From Telluria mixta (GTDB lineage Bacteria; Pseudomonadota; Gammaproteobacteria; Burkholderiales; Burkholderiaceae_D), in NCBI RefSeq assembly GCF_029223865.1, contig NZ_CP119520.1, positions 5,580,001 through 5,644,000 on the forward strand: a stretch of 64,000 nucleotides of DNA. The letters are read 5' to 3'. Every line of letters begins with the position of its first letter. The stretch's first letter is position 1. Position numbers and translations under genes: made by a program. Of this stretch, positions 43,674 to 53,800 are shown piece by piece. The notes under the pieces were generated by a model that was not told the origin of the DNA, did not search any database, and saw nothing but the letters and a program-made list of their open reading frames with translations.

Positions 43674-44462
43674 ATGTCTGAACAAAACCAAGCATTCGTC
43701 TACGCGACGTTCCCCGACCTCGCCGGCAAGCGCGTCGTCATCACCGGCGGCGGCAGCGGCATCGGCGCCGAGCTGACCACGGCCTTCGCCGGCCAGGGCG
43801 CCCGCGTCTACTTCCTCGACATCGCCGAGGAAGCCTCGCGTTCCCTGGAAGCGACGCTGGCCGGTTCGCGCATCGCGCCGAAGTTCATCAAGTGCGACCT
43901 GACCAACCTCGACGAGCTGAAGGCGACTTTCGCGCGCATCGAAGAGGAAGCGGGCGGCGTCGACATCCTGCTGAACAACGCGGCCAACGACGACCGCCAC
44001 GACATCGAGAACGTGACGCCGGCATACTGGGAAAGCCGCATGAACGTGAACCTGCGCCACCAGTACTTCTGCGCACAGGCCGTCATTCCGGGCATGAAAG
44101 CGCGCAAGTACGGCGTGCTGCTGAACTTCGGTTCGATTTCGTGGCACCTGCCGCACACCCAGCTGGGCCTGTACATGATGGCGAAGGCCGCCATCGAAGG
44201 CATGACCCGCAACATGGCGCGCGAATTCGGCCCGCACGGCATCCGTGCCGTGACGGTCGTCCCGGGCGCCGTCGTCACGCCGCGCCAGAAGGCGCTGTGG
44301 CACAACCCGGATGAGGAAGCCCGCATCCTGGCCGGCCAGTGCATCCCCGAGCGCGTGGAGATGGAAGACGTCGCCGCGCTGGCGCTGTTCCTGGCGTCGA
44401 ACAACGCGCGCCACATCAGCGGCCGCGAGTACTTCGTCGACGCGGGCTGGTACGGCGCATGA
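43674..44462 (+). CDS. xylB: D-xylose 1-dehydrogenase (SDR family)
   Basis: First Weimberg step: NAD-dependent oxidation of D-xylose to xylonolactone. The 262 residues follow Caulobacter XylB closely: GKRVVITGGGSGIGAELT (cofactor loop, about 18-34), FLDIAEEASRSLEA with an acidic residue favouring NAD, NNAANDDRHDIENVTPAYW (about 100), catalytic Ser in LNFGSISWHL (about 156), and the Tyr-Lys pair in GLYMMAKAAIEGMTR (about 166-170). The ending GREYFVDAGWYGA is typical. It overlaps xylC by 4 bp (ATGA). Confidence 0.92.
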   Translation: MSEQNQAFVYATFPDLAGKRVVITGGGSGIGAELTTAFAGQGARVYFLDIAEEASRSLEATLAGSRIAPKFIKCDLTNLDELKATFARIEEEAGGVDILLNNAANDDRHDIENVTPAYWESRMNVNLRHQYFCAQAVIPGMKARKYGVLLNFGSISWHLPHTQLGLYMMAKAAIEGMTRNMAREFGPHGIRAVTVVPGAVVTPRQKALWHNPDEEARILAGQCIPERVEMEDVAALALFLASNNARHISGREYFVDAGWYGA

Positions 44463-45343
44463 GTACCGCGATCGCCACGCAACCCACGCCGCTGTGGGAA
44501 GTCGGCGCGACGCTGGGCGAGGGCGTCCTGTGGGATGCCCCGAACGGCCAGGTCTGGTTCGTCGACATCAAAGGCAAGCGCCTGCACCGCTGCGCGGCGG
44601 ACGGCAGCGCCAGGCAGAGCTGGGACGCGCCCGGCCAGGTGAGCTTCGTCGTGCGCGCCACGGACGGCGGCCTCGTCGTTTCGCTGGAGGACGGCCTGTA
44701 CCGCTTCGTGGAAAGCACCGGCGAATTCGTGCCGTTCGTGAAGGTCGAGGCGGACGTCCCCGGCAACCGCTTCAACGACGGCCACGTGGATGCGCAGGGC
44801 CTGCTGTGGTTCGGCTCAATGGACGACGCGGAGGAGGCCCCGTCGGGTGTGCTGTACCGTTTCGACGGCAAGCACGTCGTGCGCATGGACGACGGCTACA
44901 TCATCACGAACGGCCCGGCCGTGAGCCCGGACGGACGCACGCTGTATCACACCGACACGCTCGATAAACGGGTGTATGCTTTCGACCTGGCGGAAGACGG
45001 CAGCCTGTCGAACAAGCGCCTGTTCGCAGAGATCACGGACGGCGGCTGGCCGGACGGCATGGCGGTCGACGCCGAGGGTCACGTGTGGATCGCGGTGTTC
45101 CGCGGCTGGCGTATCGAGCGCCGCAATCCGCAAGGCGACAAGGTGGGCGAAGTGCGCTTCCCCTGCTCGAACATCACCAAGCTGGCTTTTGCCGGCGCCG
45201 ACCTGCGCACCGTGTACGCGACGTCGGCGCGCAAGGGCCTGACGGCCGAGGAACTGGCCCAGCAGCCGCTCGCGGGCGCGCTGTTCACCTTCCGCGCCGA
45301 GACGGCCGGATTGCCGCACCACGTGCTGCGGCTGCAGGAGTAA
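44459..45343 (+). CDS. xylC: Xylonolactonase (SMP-30/gluconolactonase family)
   Basis: Second Weimberg step: hydrolysis of xylonolactone to xylonate. The 294 residues form a six-bladed propeller with metal-binding residues in ATLGEGVLWDAPN (Glu about 20), NRFNDGHVDAQGLLWFGSMD (about 103), YIITNGPAVSPDGRTLYHTDT (Asn about 149) and GWPDGMAVDAEGHVWIAVF (Asp about 199). The ATG at 44459 overlaps the xylB stop. It lies in the same operon 6 bp before xylD. The lactone specificity follows from context; the fold alone would also fit gluconolactone or arabinolactone. Confidence 0.9.
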   Translation: MSTAIATQPTPLWEVGATLGEGVLWDAPNGQVWFVDIKGKRLHRCAADGSARQSWDAPGQVSFVVRATDGGLVVSLEDGLYRFVESTGEFVPFVKVEADVPGNRFNDGHVDAQGLLWFGSMDDAEEAPSGVLYRFDGKHVVRMDDGYIITNGPAVSPDGRTLYHTDTLDKRVYAFDLAEDGSLSNKRLFAEITDGGWPDGMAVDAEGHVWIAVFRGWRIERRNPQGDKVGEVRFPCSNITKLAFAGADLRTVYATSARKGLTAEELAQQPLAGALFTFRAETAGLPHHVLRLQE

Positions 45344-45349
45344 TACGGA

Positions 45350-47134
45350 ATGACACAACAGAACAGCAAACCGAAGCGCTTCCGGTCGCAGGACTGGTTC
45401 GACAACGAAGAGCGCATCGACATGACCGCGCTCTACCTCGAGCGCTTCATGAACTATGGCATCACCCCTGAGGAACTCCGTTCGGGCAAGCCGATCATCG
45501 GCATCGCCCAGAGCGGCAGCGACATCTCGCCGTGCAACCGCATCCACCTGGACCTGGCCAAGCGCGTGCGCGACGGCATCCGCGATGCCGGCGGCATCCC
45601 GATGGAATTCCCGCTGCATCCGATCTTCGAGAACTGCCGCCGCCCGACCGCGGCGCTGGACCGCAACCTGGCCTACCTGGGCCTCGTCGAGATCCTGCAT
45701 GGCTATCCGATCGACGCCGTCGTGCTGACGACCGGCTGCGACAAGACGACGCCGGCCCAGCTGATGGCCGCCGCCACCGTCGACATCCCCGCGATCGTGC
45801 TGTCGGGCGGTCCGATGCTGGACGGCTGGTTCGAAGGTGAACTGGTCGGCTCCGGCGCCGCGATCTGGAAGGGCCGCCGTCGCCTCGCCGCGGGCGAGAT
45901 CGACGAAAAGAAATTCATCGACATCGCGACCGCATCGGCCCCGTCGGCCGGCCACTGCAACACGATGGGCACCGCATCGACGATGAACGCCATCGCGGAA
46001 GCGCTGGGCATGTCGCTGACCGGTTGCTCGGCCATTCCGGCGCCGTACCGCGAACGCGGCCAGATGGCGTATGAAACCGGCAAGCGCATCGTCGGCATGG
46101 CGTTCGAAGACCTGCGTCCGTCGCAGATCCTGTCGCGCGACGCCTTCATCGACGCCATCGTCGTCAACGCCGCGATCGGCGGTTCCAGCAACGCGCAGCC
46201 GCACATCGTGGCGATGGCGCGTCACGCCGGCGTCGAGATCACGCCCGAAGACTGGATGGAATACGGCTACGACGTCCCACTGCTGCTGAACATGCAGCCG
46301 GCCGGCAAATACCTCGGCGAGCGTTACCACCGCGCCGGCGGCACGCCCGCCATCATGTGGGAGCTGGAGCAGAAAGGCCTGCTGCGTTCGAAGCGCCAGA
46401 CCGTCACCGGCAAGACGATGGCCGAGAACCTCGTCGGCCGCGAGAGCCATGACCGCGAAATGATCACCCCGTTCGACCAGCCGCTGAAGCAGAAGGCCGG
46501 CTTCATGGTCCTGAAGGGCAACCTGTTCGACTTCGCGATCATGAAGACGAGCGTGATCTCGGACGCCTTCCGCCAGCGCTACCTGTCGACGCCGGGTTCG
46601 GAAAACGCGTTCGAGTGCAAGGTCGTCGTGTTCGACGGTTCGGACGATTACCACCACCGCATCAACGATCCGGCACTCGGCATCGACGAGAACACGATGC
46701 TCGTGATCCGCGGTTCCGGTCCGGTGGGCTGGCCGGGTTCGGCGGAAGTCGTCAACATGCAACCGCCCGATGCACTGATCAAGAAGGGCATCAACGCGCT
46801 ACCGACGCTGGGCGACGGCCGCCAGTCCGGCACGTCGGACAGCCCGTCGATCCTGAATGCGTCGCCGGAAAGCGCGGCGGGCGGCAACCTGGCGCTGCTG
46901 CGCACGGGCGACCGCGTGCGCGTGGACCTGAACACGGGCAGCTGCAACGTGCTGATCCCGGACGAGGAACTGGAAGCGCGCCGCAAGGATGCGCCGCCGC
47001 CGATCCCGCCGAACCAGACGCCGTGGCAGCAGATCTACCGCGCGACCGTCGGCCAGCTGCACACGGGTGCCGTGATGGAGATGGCGCTGCAGTATCGCGA
47101 CGTCGGCCACGACATGCCGCGTCATAACCACTGA
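45350..47134 (+). CDS. xylD: D-xylonate dehydratase (IlvD/Edd family)
   Basis: Third Weimberg step: xylonate to 2-keto-3-deoxyxylonate, using an iron-sulphur cluster. The 594 residues are very close to Caulobacter XylD throughout, starting PKRFRSQDWFDNEERIDMTA and ending DMPRHNH. Cluster cysteines are in SGSDISPCNRIHLDL (about 62), VVLTTGCDKTTPAQ (about 130) and SAGHCNTMGTASTMN (about 203). GWPGSAEVVNMQPPDALIKK and GRQSGTSDSPSILNASPESA are active-site regions near the C-terminus. It is the last gene of the operon, followed 20 bp later by a strong terminator. Confidence 0.95.
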   Translation: MTQQNSKPKRFRSQDWFDNEERIDMTALYLERFMNYGITPEELRSGKPIIGIAQSGSDISPCNRIHLDLAKRVRDGIRDAGGIPMEFPLHPIFENCRRPTAALDRNLAYLGLVEILHGYPIDAVVLTTGCDKTTPAQLMAAATVDIPAIVLSGGPMLDGWFEGELVGSGAAIWKGRRRLAAGEIDEKKFIDIATASAPSAGHCNTMGTASTMNAIAEALGMSLTGCSAIPAPYRERGQMAYETGKRIVGMAFEDLRPSQILSRDAFIDAIVVNAAIGGSSNAQPHIVAMARHAGVEITPEDWMEYGYDVPLLLNMQPAGKYLGERYHRAGGTPAIMWELEQKGLLRSKRQTVTGKTMAENLVGRESHDREMITPFDQPLKQKAGFMVLKGNLFDFAIMKTSVISDAFRQRYLSTPGSENAFECKVVVFDGSDDYHHRINDPALGIDENTMLVIRGSGPVGWPGSAEVVNMQPPDALIKKGINALPTLGDGRQSGTSDSPSILNASPESAAGGNLALLRTGDRVRVDLNTGSCNVLIPDEELEARRKDAPPPIPPNQTPWQQIYRATVGQLHTGAVMEMALQYRDVGHDMPRHNH

Positions 47135-47153
47135 TCGTCCTGAACCCGACGAG

Positions 47154-47176
47154 GGCCCGTTCGCGGGCCTTTTTTT
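47154..47176 (+). terminator. Rho-independent terminator after xylD
   Basis: GGCCCG-TTCG-CGGGCC followed directly by TTTTTTT (47170-47176). This is the best intrinsic terminator in the window. Its T-run touches the first possible ATG (47177) of the following GH2 gene. Confidence 0.9.
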
Positions 47177-47191
47177 ATGCCCGAACCAAAG

Positions 47192-49183
47192 ATGCACGCT
47201 ACCATGATCCGTATTTGCCGGGTGCTCGTCCTGGCGCTTTCCTGTGTCGCCTCCGTCCAGGCGGCACCCCGTACCGTCACCGCGCTGGACGACGGCTGGC
47301 AGTTCGCCAAGGGTGCGCCAAGCGGCTGGACGACCGTCGCGCTGCCCCACACGTTCAACGCGGACGACGGCACGTCGCCCAACTTCTATCGCGGCGCGGG
47401 CTGGTACCGGCGCACGATCACCGTCGGACGCTCGAATGCGGGCCGCACGTACCTGGAATTCGACGGCGCCGCGCTGTCGACGGACGTCTGGCTGAACGGC
47501 ACGCGCATCGGCCGCCACGAAGGCGGTTTCGCGCGCTTCCGTTTCGACGTCACGGATCACCTGCGGCCCGGCGCCAACGCGTTGCTGGTCCGCGTCGACA
47601 ACACGCGCCAGCCGGATGTGGCGCCGCTGGGCGGCGACTATACGCTGTACGGCGGCCTGTATCGGCACGTACGCCTCGTGGCGACGGACGACGTGCACAT
47701 CGACATGCTCGATGCGGGCGGACCGGGCGTGTATTTCAGTACGCCGCAGGCGGACCGCCCGCACTGGCGCGCGCGCGTGGCCAACGACCGTGCGCGGCCG
47801 GAGAACGTCGTGGTGACGGCCCGGCTGCGCGATGCAGGCGGCAAGGTCGTGGCGACGGCGCAGCGGTCCGTCGCGCTGCCCGCGCGCGCCGTGGTGCCGG
47901 TCGAGCTGGATGCGGTGCTGGCGAACCCGCACCTGTGGCAGGGCGTCGAGGATCCGTATTTGTACACGAGCGAGGTGACGGTGGCCCGTGCGGGCGCGGT
48001 TCTCGACCGCGTGGACAACGAGGTCGGCATCCGGACCGTGCAACTCGACCCGGACCGCGGCCTGCTGCTGAACGGCCGCCCGTACCGCGTGCACGGCGTG
48101 AACGTGCACCTGACGTACGTGCCGGGCAAGGGCGTCGCGGTGGACGATGCCGACATCGACGACGACTACCGCATCCTGTCCGAGCTGGGCGTCACGGGCC
48201 TGCGCTTTGCCCACTACCAGCACAACGAACACAGTTACGCGCTGTCGGACCGCAAGGGCTTCCTTGTCTGGACCGAGCTGCCGCTGACGTCGGAAGTGAA
48301 CGGGAGCGATGCGTACGCGGCCAATGCGGCGCAGCAGGCGCGCGAACTCGTGCGCCAGAATTTCAACCATCCGTCCGTATTCGTGTGGGGGCTCGGGAAC
48401 GAGATCTACAAGGTCGACGAGGTGAGCGGCCGCGTGCTGGACGCCATGCAGAAGCTCGTGCACGCGGAGGATGCGAGCCGGCCGACCGCGTACGCGAACT
48501 GCTGCGCGCCCATCGACGGGCCGCAGGCGATGCACACGGACGCCGTCGGGTCCAACGTCTATTTCGGCTGGTACGACAAGGAATTCGCGGATCTGGCCCC
48601 GTTCCTCGCGGCTAACCATGCGAAGCGGCCGCGCACGCCGAAGTCGCTGAGCGAATACGGCGCCGGCGGCAGCGCGCTGCACCAGGAAGACCCGGTGCGC
48701 CGGCCGGTGGCGCCCAGCCGCTGGCATCCGGAGCAATACCAGGCGCTGTACCACGAGGCGGCCTGGCGCCAGATCGAGGCGGCGCCGTGGCTGTGGGCGA
48801 GCTATGTGTGGACGGGATTCGATTTCGCGTCCGCCGGGCGCAACGAGGGCGATGCGCGGGGCGTCAACGACAAGGGCCTTGTCAGCATGGACCGCAAGGT
48901 GCGCAAGGATGCGTATTACTGGTACCAGGCCAACTGGTCGAAGCAGCCGATGGTGTACATCACGTCGCGGCGCGCGGTGAAGCGGACCGCGGCGCAGGTG
49001 GAAGTGAAGGTGTACAGCAACCAGCCGGCGGCGTGGCTGCGGGTGAATGGCACCGACCAGGGCGAGCGGGCCGTCGAAGGCCATATCGCCCGGTGGCCGG
49101 TGCGGTTGGCGCCGGGGACGAACCGGATCGAGGTGCAGGCCGGCGCCGTCCAGGACAGCGTCGAATGGCACCTCGAACCGTGA
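47192..49183 (+). CDS. GH2 beta-galactosidase-like glycoside hydrolase
   Basis: A 663-residue secreted GH2 enzyme. Starts at 47177, 47192 and 47204 are all possible; I choose 47192 because it leaves a compact signal peptide (MHATMIRICRVLVLALSCVASVQA) clear of the terminator, though no ribosome site is visible. Domains in order: sugar-binding jelly roll (WQFAKGAPSGWTTVALPHTF), Ig-like domain, and barrel with the acid/base Glu in FVWGLGNEIYKVD and nucleophile Glu in PKSLSEYGAGGSA. A C-terminal Ig-like domain follows WYQANWSKQPMVYI. In a xyloglucan context it may remove galactose from side chains. It starts 57 bp after xylD with the terminator between them. Confidence 0.88.
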   Translation: MHATMIRICRVLVLALSCVASVQAAPRTVTALDDGWQFAKGAPSGWTTVALPHTFNADDGTSPNFYRGAGWYRRTITVGRSNAGRTYLEFDGAALSTDVWLNGTRIGRHEGGFARFRFDVTDHLRPGANALLVRVDNTRQPDVAPLGGDYTLYGGLYRHVRLVATDDVHIDMLDAGGPGVYFSTPQADRPHWRARVANDRARPENVVVTARLRDAGGKVVATAQRSVALPARAVVPVELDAVLANPHLWQGVEDPYLYTSEVTVARAGAVLDRVDNEVGIRTVQLDPDRGLLLNGRPYRVHGVNVHLTYVPGKGVAVDDADIDDDYRILSELGVTGLRFAHYQHNEHSYALSDRKGFLVWTELPLTSEVNGSDAYAANAAQQARELVRQNFNHPSVFVWGLGNEIYKVDEVSGRVLDAMQKLVHAEDASRPTAYANCCAPIDGPQAMHTDAVGSNVYFGWYDKEFADLAPFLAANHAKRPRTPKSLSEYGAGGSALHQEDPVRRPVAPSRWHPEQYQALYHEAAWRQIEAAPWLWASYVWTGFDFASAGRNEGDARGVNDKGLVSMDRKVRKDAYYWYQANWSKQPMVYITSRRAVKRTAAQVEVKVYSNQPAAWLRVNGTDQGERAVEGHIARWPVRLAPGTNRIEVQAGAVQDSVEWHLEP

Positions 49184-49189
49184 TGTGAC

Positions 49190-50770
49190 TTACTTCGCGA
49201 CCTGCAGGGTCCCGTCCACCATGCGCGTGAGCCCCAGCGGATTCTCGTCGCGCAGCGCTTCCGGCAGCAGGTCCGCCGGCACGTCCTGGTAGCACACCGG
49301 ACGCAGGAAACGCTCGATGGCCGTCGCGCCCACCGACGTGGTGCGGCTGTCCGACGTGGCCGGGAACGGGCCGCCGTGCACCATCGAGTGGGACACTTCG
49401 ACGCCGGTCGGGAAACCGTTGAACAGGATGCGGCCGGCTTTGCGTTCCAGCGTCGGCATCAGCTGCGCGGCCAGTTCGCGGTCGGCGGCCGTCGCGTGGA
49501 TCGTGGCCGTCAGCTGGCCTTCCACGTGGCGCGTCACCTCCAGCAGCTCGGCTTCGTCCTTGCACACGACGATCAGCGAGCTCGGTCCGAAGATCTCTTC
49601 TTCCAGCGCGCTGTTCGACAGGAACGTGGCCGCATCCGTCTGGTACAGCGCGGCCTGCGCGGCGCAGCCGCAGCCGTCCGAGCTGCCCTGGGCGATGAGT
49701 TCCACGCCGGCGAGACCGGAGCGGCGCGCGATCGCGTCGACGTACGCCTGGTGGATGCCCGCGGTGAGCATCGTGCCCGCGCCCTTGGCGGCCAGCGCTT
49801 CCGTGACGGCCCTCCGGAACACGTCGAGCTCAGGGCCGGCGAGGGCGATCACGAGGCCCGGGTTGGTGCAGAACTGGCCCGTGCCCATCGTGAGCGAATC
49901 GACGAAGCCTTGCGCCAGCTTGGCGCCGCCCGCGGCCAGGGCGCCCGGCAGCAGGTAGAACGGATTGATGCTGCTCATTTCGGCGTAGACCGGGATCGGT
50001 TCCTTGCGGGCCTGCGCCGCATTGACGAGCGCGAGGCCGCCATTGCGGGAGCCCGTGAAGCCGACGGCCTTGATGACGGGGTGCTGGACGAGCGCGAGGC
50101 CGATCTCGAAGCCGGTGCCGATCAGCATGGAGAAGGTCCCTTCCGGCATGCCGCAGTCTTCGACGGCCTGGCGGATCGCCTTGCCGACCAGTTCCGACGT
50201 GCCCAGGTGCGCGTTATGGGCTTTCACGACGACGGGGCAGCCGGCCGCCAGCGCGGACGCGGTGTCGCCGCCGGCGACGGAGAACGCGAGCGGGAAGTTC
50301 GACGCACCGAACACGGCGACGGGGCCGAGGCCGATCTTGCGCATGCGCAGGTCGGATCGCGGCGGCGTGCGCTGGGGCAGGGCGGAGTCCAGCGTCGCTT
50401 CCATGAAGTGGCCGTCGCGGACGACCTTCGCGAACAGGCGCAGCTGGTTGCAGGTGCGCGCGCGCTCGCCTTCCAGGCGGGCCGTCGGCAGGCCGGATTC
50501 GGCGGAGGCACGCTCGATCAGGGCCGGGCCCAGGTCCATGATGCGGTCGGCGATGGTTTCCAGGAAGCGGGCGCGCTGCTCGAGCGGCTGGTTGCGGTAG
50601 GCGTCGAACGCCTGTTCCGCCAACAGGCAGGCGGCGGCAAGGTCGTCCATGCCGGCGGCGCCGAATTCGGGTTCCATCTCGGCGCGCGTCGACGGATTGT
50701 AGGCGCGCAGCGTGCCGGCGCTGCCGCGCACGGCCTGCTTGCCGATGATCATTTCGCCTTGGATGTTCAT
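49190..50770 (-). CDS. 2-oxoglutarate semialdehyde dehydrogenase (ALDH family)
   Basis: A 526-residue aldehyde dehydrogenase assigned to the final Weimberg step, 2-oxoglutarate semialdehyde to 2-oxoglutarate. The catalytic Cys is in TMGTGQFCTNPGLVIAL (about 309) and the Glu in IPVYAEMSSINPFYLLPGAL (about 264); both motifs are typical of KGSADH enzymes and not of betaine-type dehydrogenases. The cofactor region reads VAVFGASNFPLAFSVAGGDT. It lies on the strand opposite the xyl operon, converging on GH2 with a 6-bp gap, and downstream of TonB-dependent receptor 1, separated from it by a terminator. The ribosome site is AAGGAG. Confidence 0.88.
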   Translation of the reverse strand: MNIQGEMIIGKQAVRGSAGTLRAYNPSTRAEMEPEFGAAGMDDLAAACLLAEQAFDAYRNQPLEQRARFLETIADRIMDLGPALIERASAESGLPTARLEGERARTCNQLRLFAKVVRDGHFMEATLDSALPQRTPPRSDLRMRKIGLGPVAVFGASNFPLAFSVAGGDTASALAAGCPVVVKAHNAHLGTSELVGKAIRQAVEDCGMPEGTFSMLIGTGFEIGLALVQHPVIKAVGFTGSRNGGLALVNAAQARKEPIPVYAEMSSINPFYLLPGALAAGGAKLAQGFVDSLTMGTGQFCTNPGLVIALAGPELDVFRRAVTEALAAKGAGTMLTAGIHQAYVDAIARRSGLAGVELIAQGSSDGCGCAAQAALYQTDAATFLSNSALEEEIFGPSSLIVVCKDEAELLEVTRHVEGQLTATIHATAADRELAAQLMPTLERKAGRILFNGFPTGVEVSHSMVHGGPFPATSDSRTTSVGATAIERFLRPVCYQDVPADLLPEALRDENPLGLTRMVDGTLQVAK

Positions 50771-50785
50771 GAGTGCTCCTTGTTG

Positions 50786-50826
50786 AAAATAAAACGCCGC
50801 CGCGACCCGTGAAGGCCGCGGCGGCG
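50786..50826 (-). terminator. Terminator between TonB receptor 1 and the ALDH gene
   Basis: On the minus strand the perfect 10-bp arms (plus-strand 50795-50804 and 50817-50826, CGCCGCCGCG/CGCGGCGGCG) are followed by TTTTATTTT. It ends the TonB-receptor transcript. No promoter for the downstream ALDH gene is visible in the short gap, so partial read-through is likely. Confidence 0.8.
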
Positions 50827-50878
50827 GTGGGCAGGAATCGATCAGCGATTGTATCGAATCATGCGGATTTCCGTTCGA

Positions 50879-53800
50879 TCAGAACGAGTACTGGGCCAGC
50901 AGCGTGTAACGCGGACCGCTCATGAACACCTGGCGGGTGAAGTTGCCAGCGTGCTGCTCCATGATCTGACGCGTGTACGAGTTGGTCAGGTTCGTCGCTT
51001 CCAGGCCGACGCGGAACTTGTCCGTGAAGTCGTAGAAGATCGAACCGTCCAGCTGGCCGTACGGTGCCTGGTACAGCGGCAGGCCGAATGCCTGGTCGTT
51101 GTTCGTCGTCGGGATCAGGAACTTCGCCGGATCCGCCGCCGGGTTCGTGTTCAGGCCGTTGTTGCCGCGGCTGCCCCACTGGGTCACGCCCAGCAGGTAA
51201 CGCGAACGCCAGTTGTACGCGAGGCGCATCGACAGGCCGTGCTGTTCGTACATGACCGCGAAGTTGATCGTGTGACGCGACAGGCCCTGCAGCGGGGTCT
51301 TGCCGAATGCACGACCGTCGGTATCGCAGCCGTTGATGAACAGGTTGTAGTTCGAACCCGCATCGTTACCCGAGCACCATGCTTCGAACACCGGATTCTT
51401 CAGCGTGCGCTCGCTCGACACGTAGGTCCAGCTTGCCTGGGTACCGATACCCTTCAGCCAGTCGGGCACGAAGTCGTAGTACTGCTGGTGCGCGATCTCG
51501 AAGCCGCGGGCGAAGCCGTTGGCGCCGTTGACCGGACCCGTGACCACGAACGTCTGCGGCTTGCCGTTGACGTCGTTCCTCGTGTACGCGTAGTTCTGCG
51601 TCGTGATGATGTCCTTGATGTCCTTGTTGAACGCCGAGAACGTCAGCGAACCGGCCTTGGCGAAGTACCATTCCGCCGTCAGGTCGACGTTGGTCGACGT
51701 GGTCGGCTTCAGCATCGCGTTGCCGTCGCTGTTGCCGGACAGGCTGGTGCCGTTGAAGATGACCTGGGTCGTCTTGCCGGACGCGTCGCGGATCGTCGTC
51801 TGGTTCGGCGACGAGTTCAGCGTCGTCTGCACCTGCAGCTGGTTGAAGTCCGGACGCGACATGGACTTGGCCACGGCGAAGCGGAACTGCAGCTGGTCGC
51901 TGTACTTCAGGCGCAGGTTCAGGCTCGGCAGCCAGTTGTGGTACGAGTTGCTGGCCGACTGGGCTGCCGCGAACGGCGCGATGTTGACCAGCGTGTCCGC
52001 GCCGGTGACGGGGGCATCGGTCGGGATGTTGACGGTCGGCGGGCTGTACGAGACGTAGCCGCTGCCCGAGCCGTTCGTCTTCACGTAACGGATGCCGATG
52101 TTACCGTCGATCGGGTACTTCAGGTCGTCGAAGCCGAAGCGCAGCTGCGTGTACGCGGCGCGGGTCTTCTCGCTCTGCGTGTTGGTCGCTGCCGGATCGT
52201 TGAAGGTCGCTGCCTTCCACGGATCGCAGGTCGAACCCTGCTCCTTGCACAGCACGTCGTGGTAGGCGTGGATCTTCGCCCATTCGTTCGGGAAGCCGCG
52301 CACCACGGATTCGTCGGCGAACAGCATCGGCGGCAGGTTGTATTTGCCGTCGAAGAAGTTGTCGATCTTCTGCAGCGAGGCGCCGCCGGCGAAGCGCGGG
52401 TCACCCAGGCGGGCAACGTGCGGGATCTGCCAGCCTTCCATCCACGGGAACGTGATGGCCTGCCAGTTGTAGAACTTCTGGGCCTTGTGGTTCTCGCCGT
52501 CGCGGTTGGCCATGCGGAAGCCGAAGCGGACGTCGCGCAGCACCGGGTGGTCGAACGCGTACTTGAAGTCGGTCTTCCATGCCTTCTGGGTCGCCGTGGC
52601 GTGGTCCAGCGCTTCCTGGGTGTAGGCCCAGTAGTAGTTGTTCGGGTCGGCCATGTAGGCTGCCGAGCCGAGGGTAATCTGCGGGACGTCGCCGCGCATG
52701 TCCATCTGCTGGTTCGGCATGATGAAGCCGGTCGACACGTCGGCGTCGAAGCCTTCGGTCGTCGAGCGCACGTGCTGGAAGTCGTTGGTCCAGGTCAGGC
52801 TCGGCGTGACGCGCCATTGCAGGTTCAGCGAGGTGTCGCGGGTGCTGGATTCACGCGAGTTGATGCGCTGCGAGCTGTTGAACGGCGAACCGCCGTACGT
52901 CGGGTTCGAGATCGTACCGCTCTGGAACACGCCGTTGCTGTTGAAGACCGAGTCCTGGCTCGCGACCTGCTGGTACCACTTGTCCTCGGACGAACCGACG
53001 ACGTGCTCGTCGAGGTCTTCCTTGTACTTCGTCTTGAAGTAGGTGAGGGCGGCCGTGAAGTCGCGGTTCGGACGCCACTGGAAGGCGGCGTAGTCGCCGC
53101 GGCGGGTACGCTCGAAGTCCTGCGAACGGTAGCCGACGCCCAGCGGGATCCACTGGGTCTTCGAGCGGTCGTACAGGGCCGGATTCGTGGAGTTCACGTG
53201 CGGGTAGTACACGTCGACGCCGACGCCGTCGGAACGGGTCGGGCTCTTCGCATGCGCGAAGTCGACCAGGGCGCCGAATTCGCCGAACGTGTCCGACTTC
53301 CAGCGGTTCGACAGCAGGACCGTGCCGGTGGGGGACGGCGCGCCCTTGCGCAGGGTCGAATAGGTTTCCGACACGCCGAGAGTGCCCTTGAAGCCCTTGT
53401 AGTCGAACGGCATGGCCGTGCGCAGGTTCACGAGGCCGGCGACGGCGCCTTCGATCTGTTCCGCGGACGGGTTCTTGTAGACGTCGACGCCGGCCATCAG
53501 CTCCGGTGCAACGTCGGCGAAGCCGAGCGAGCGGCCGCCGCCGGCCGAGAATGCGTCGCGGCCGTTGACTTCCGAACGCACGTAGGTCAGGCCGCGGACG
53601 GACACGCCCGAGCCTTCGACGGACTGGCGGTTCGGGTCGCCCGCCATGTTGCGGTCGATGGTGACGCCGGCGATACGCTGCAGCACCTCGGTGACCGAAC
53701 GGTCCGGCAGCTTGCCGATGTCTTCGGCGACGATCGAATCGACGACTTCGTCGGCATCCTGCTTGAGTTTTTGCGCCGACTGCAGTGCGGCGCGCTGGCC

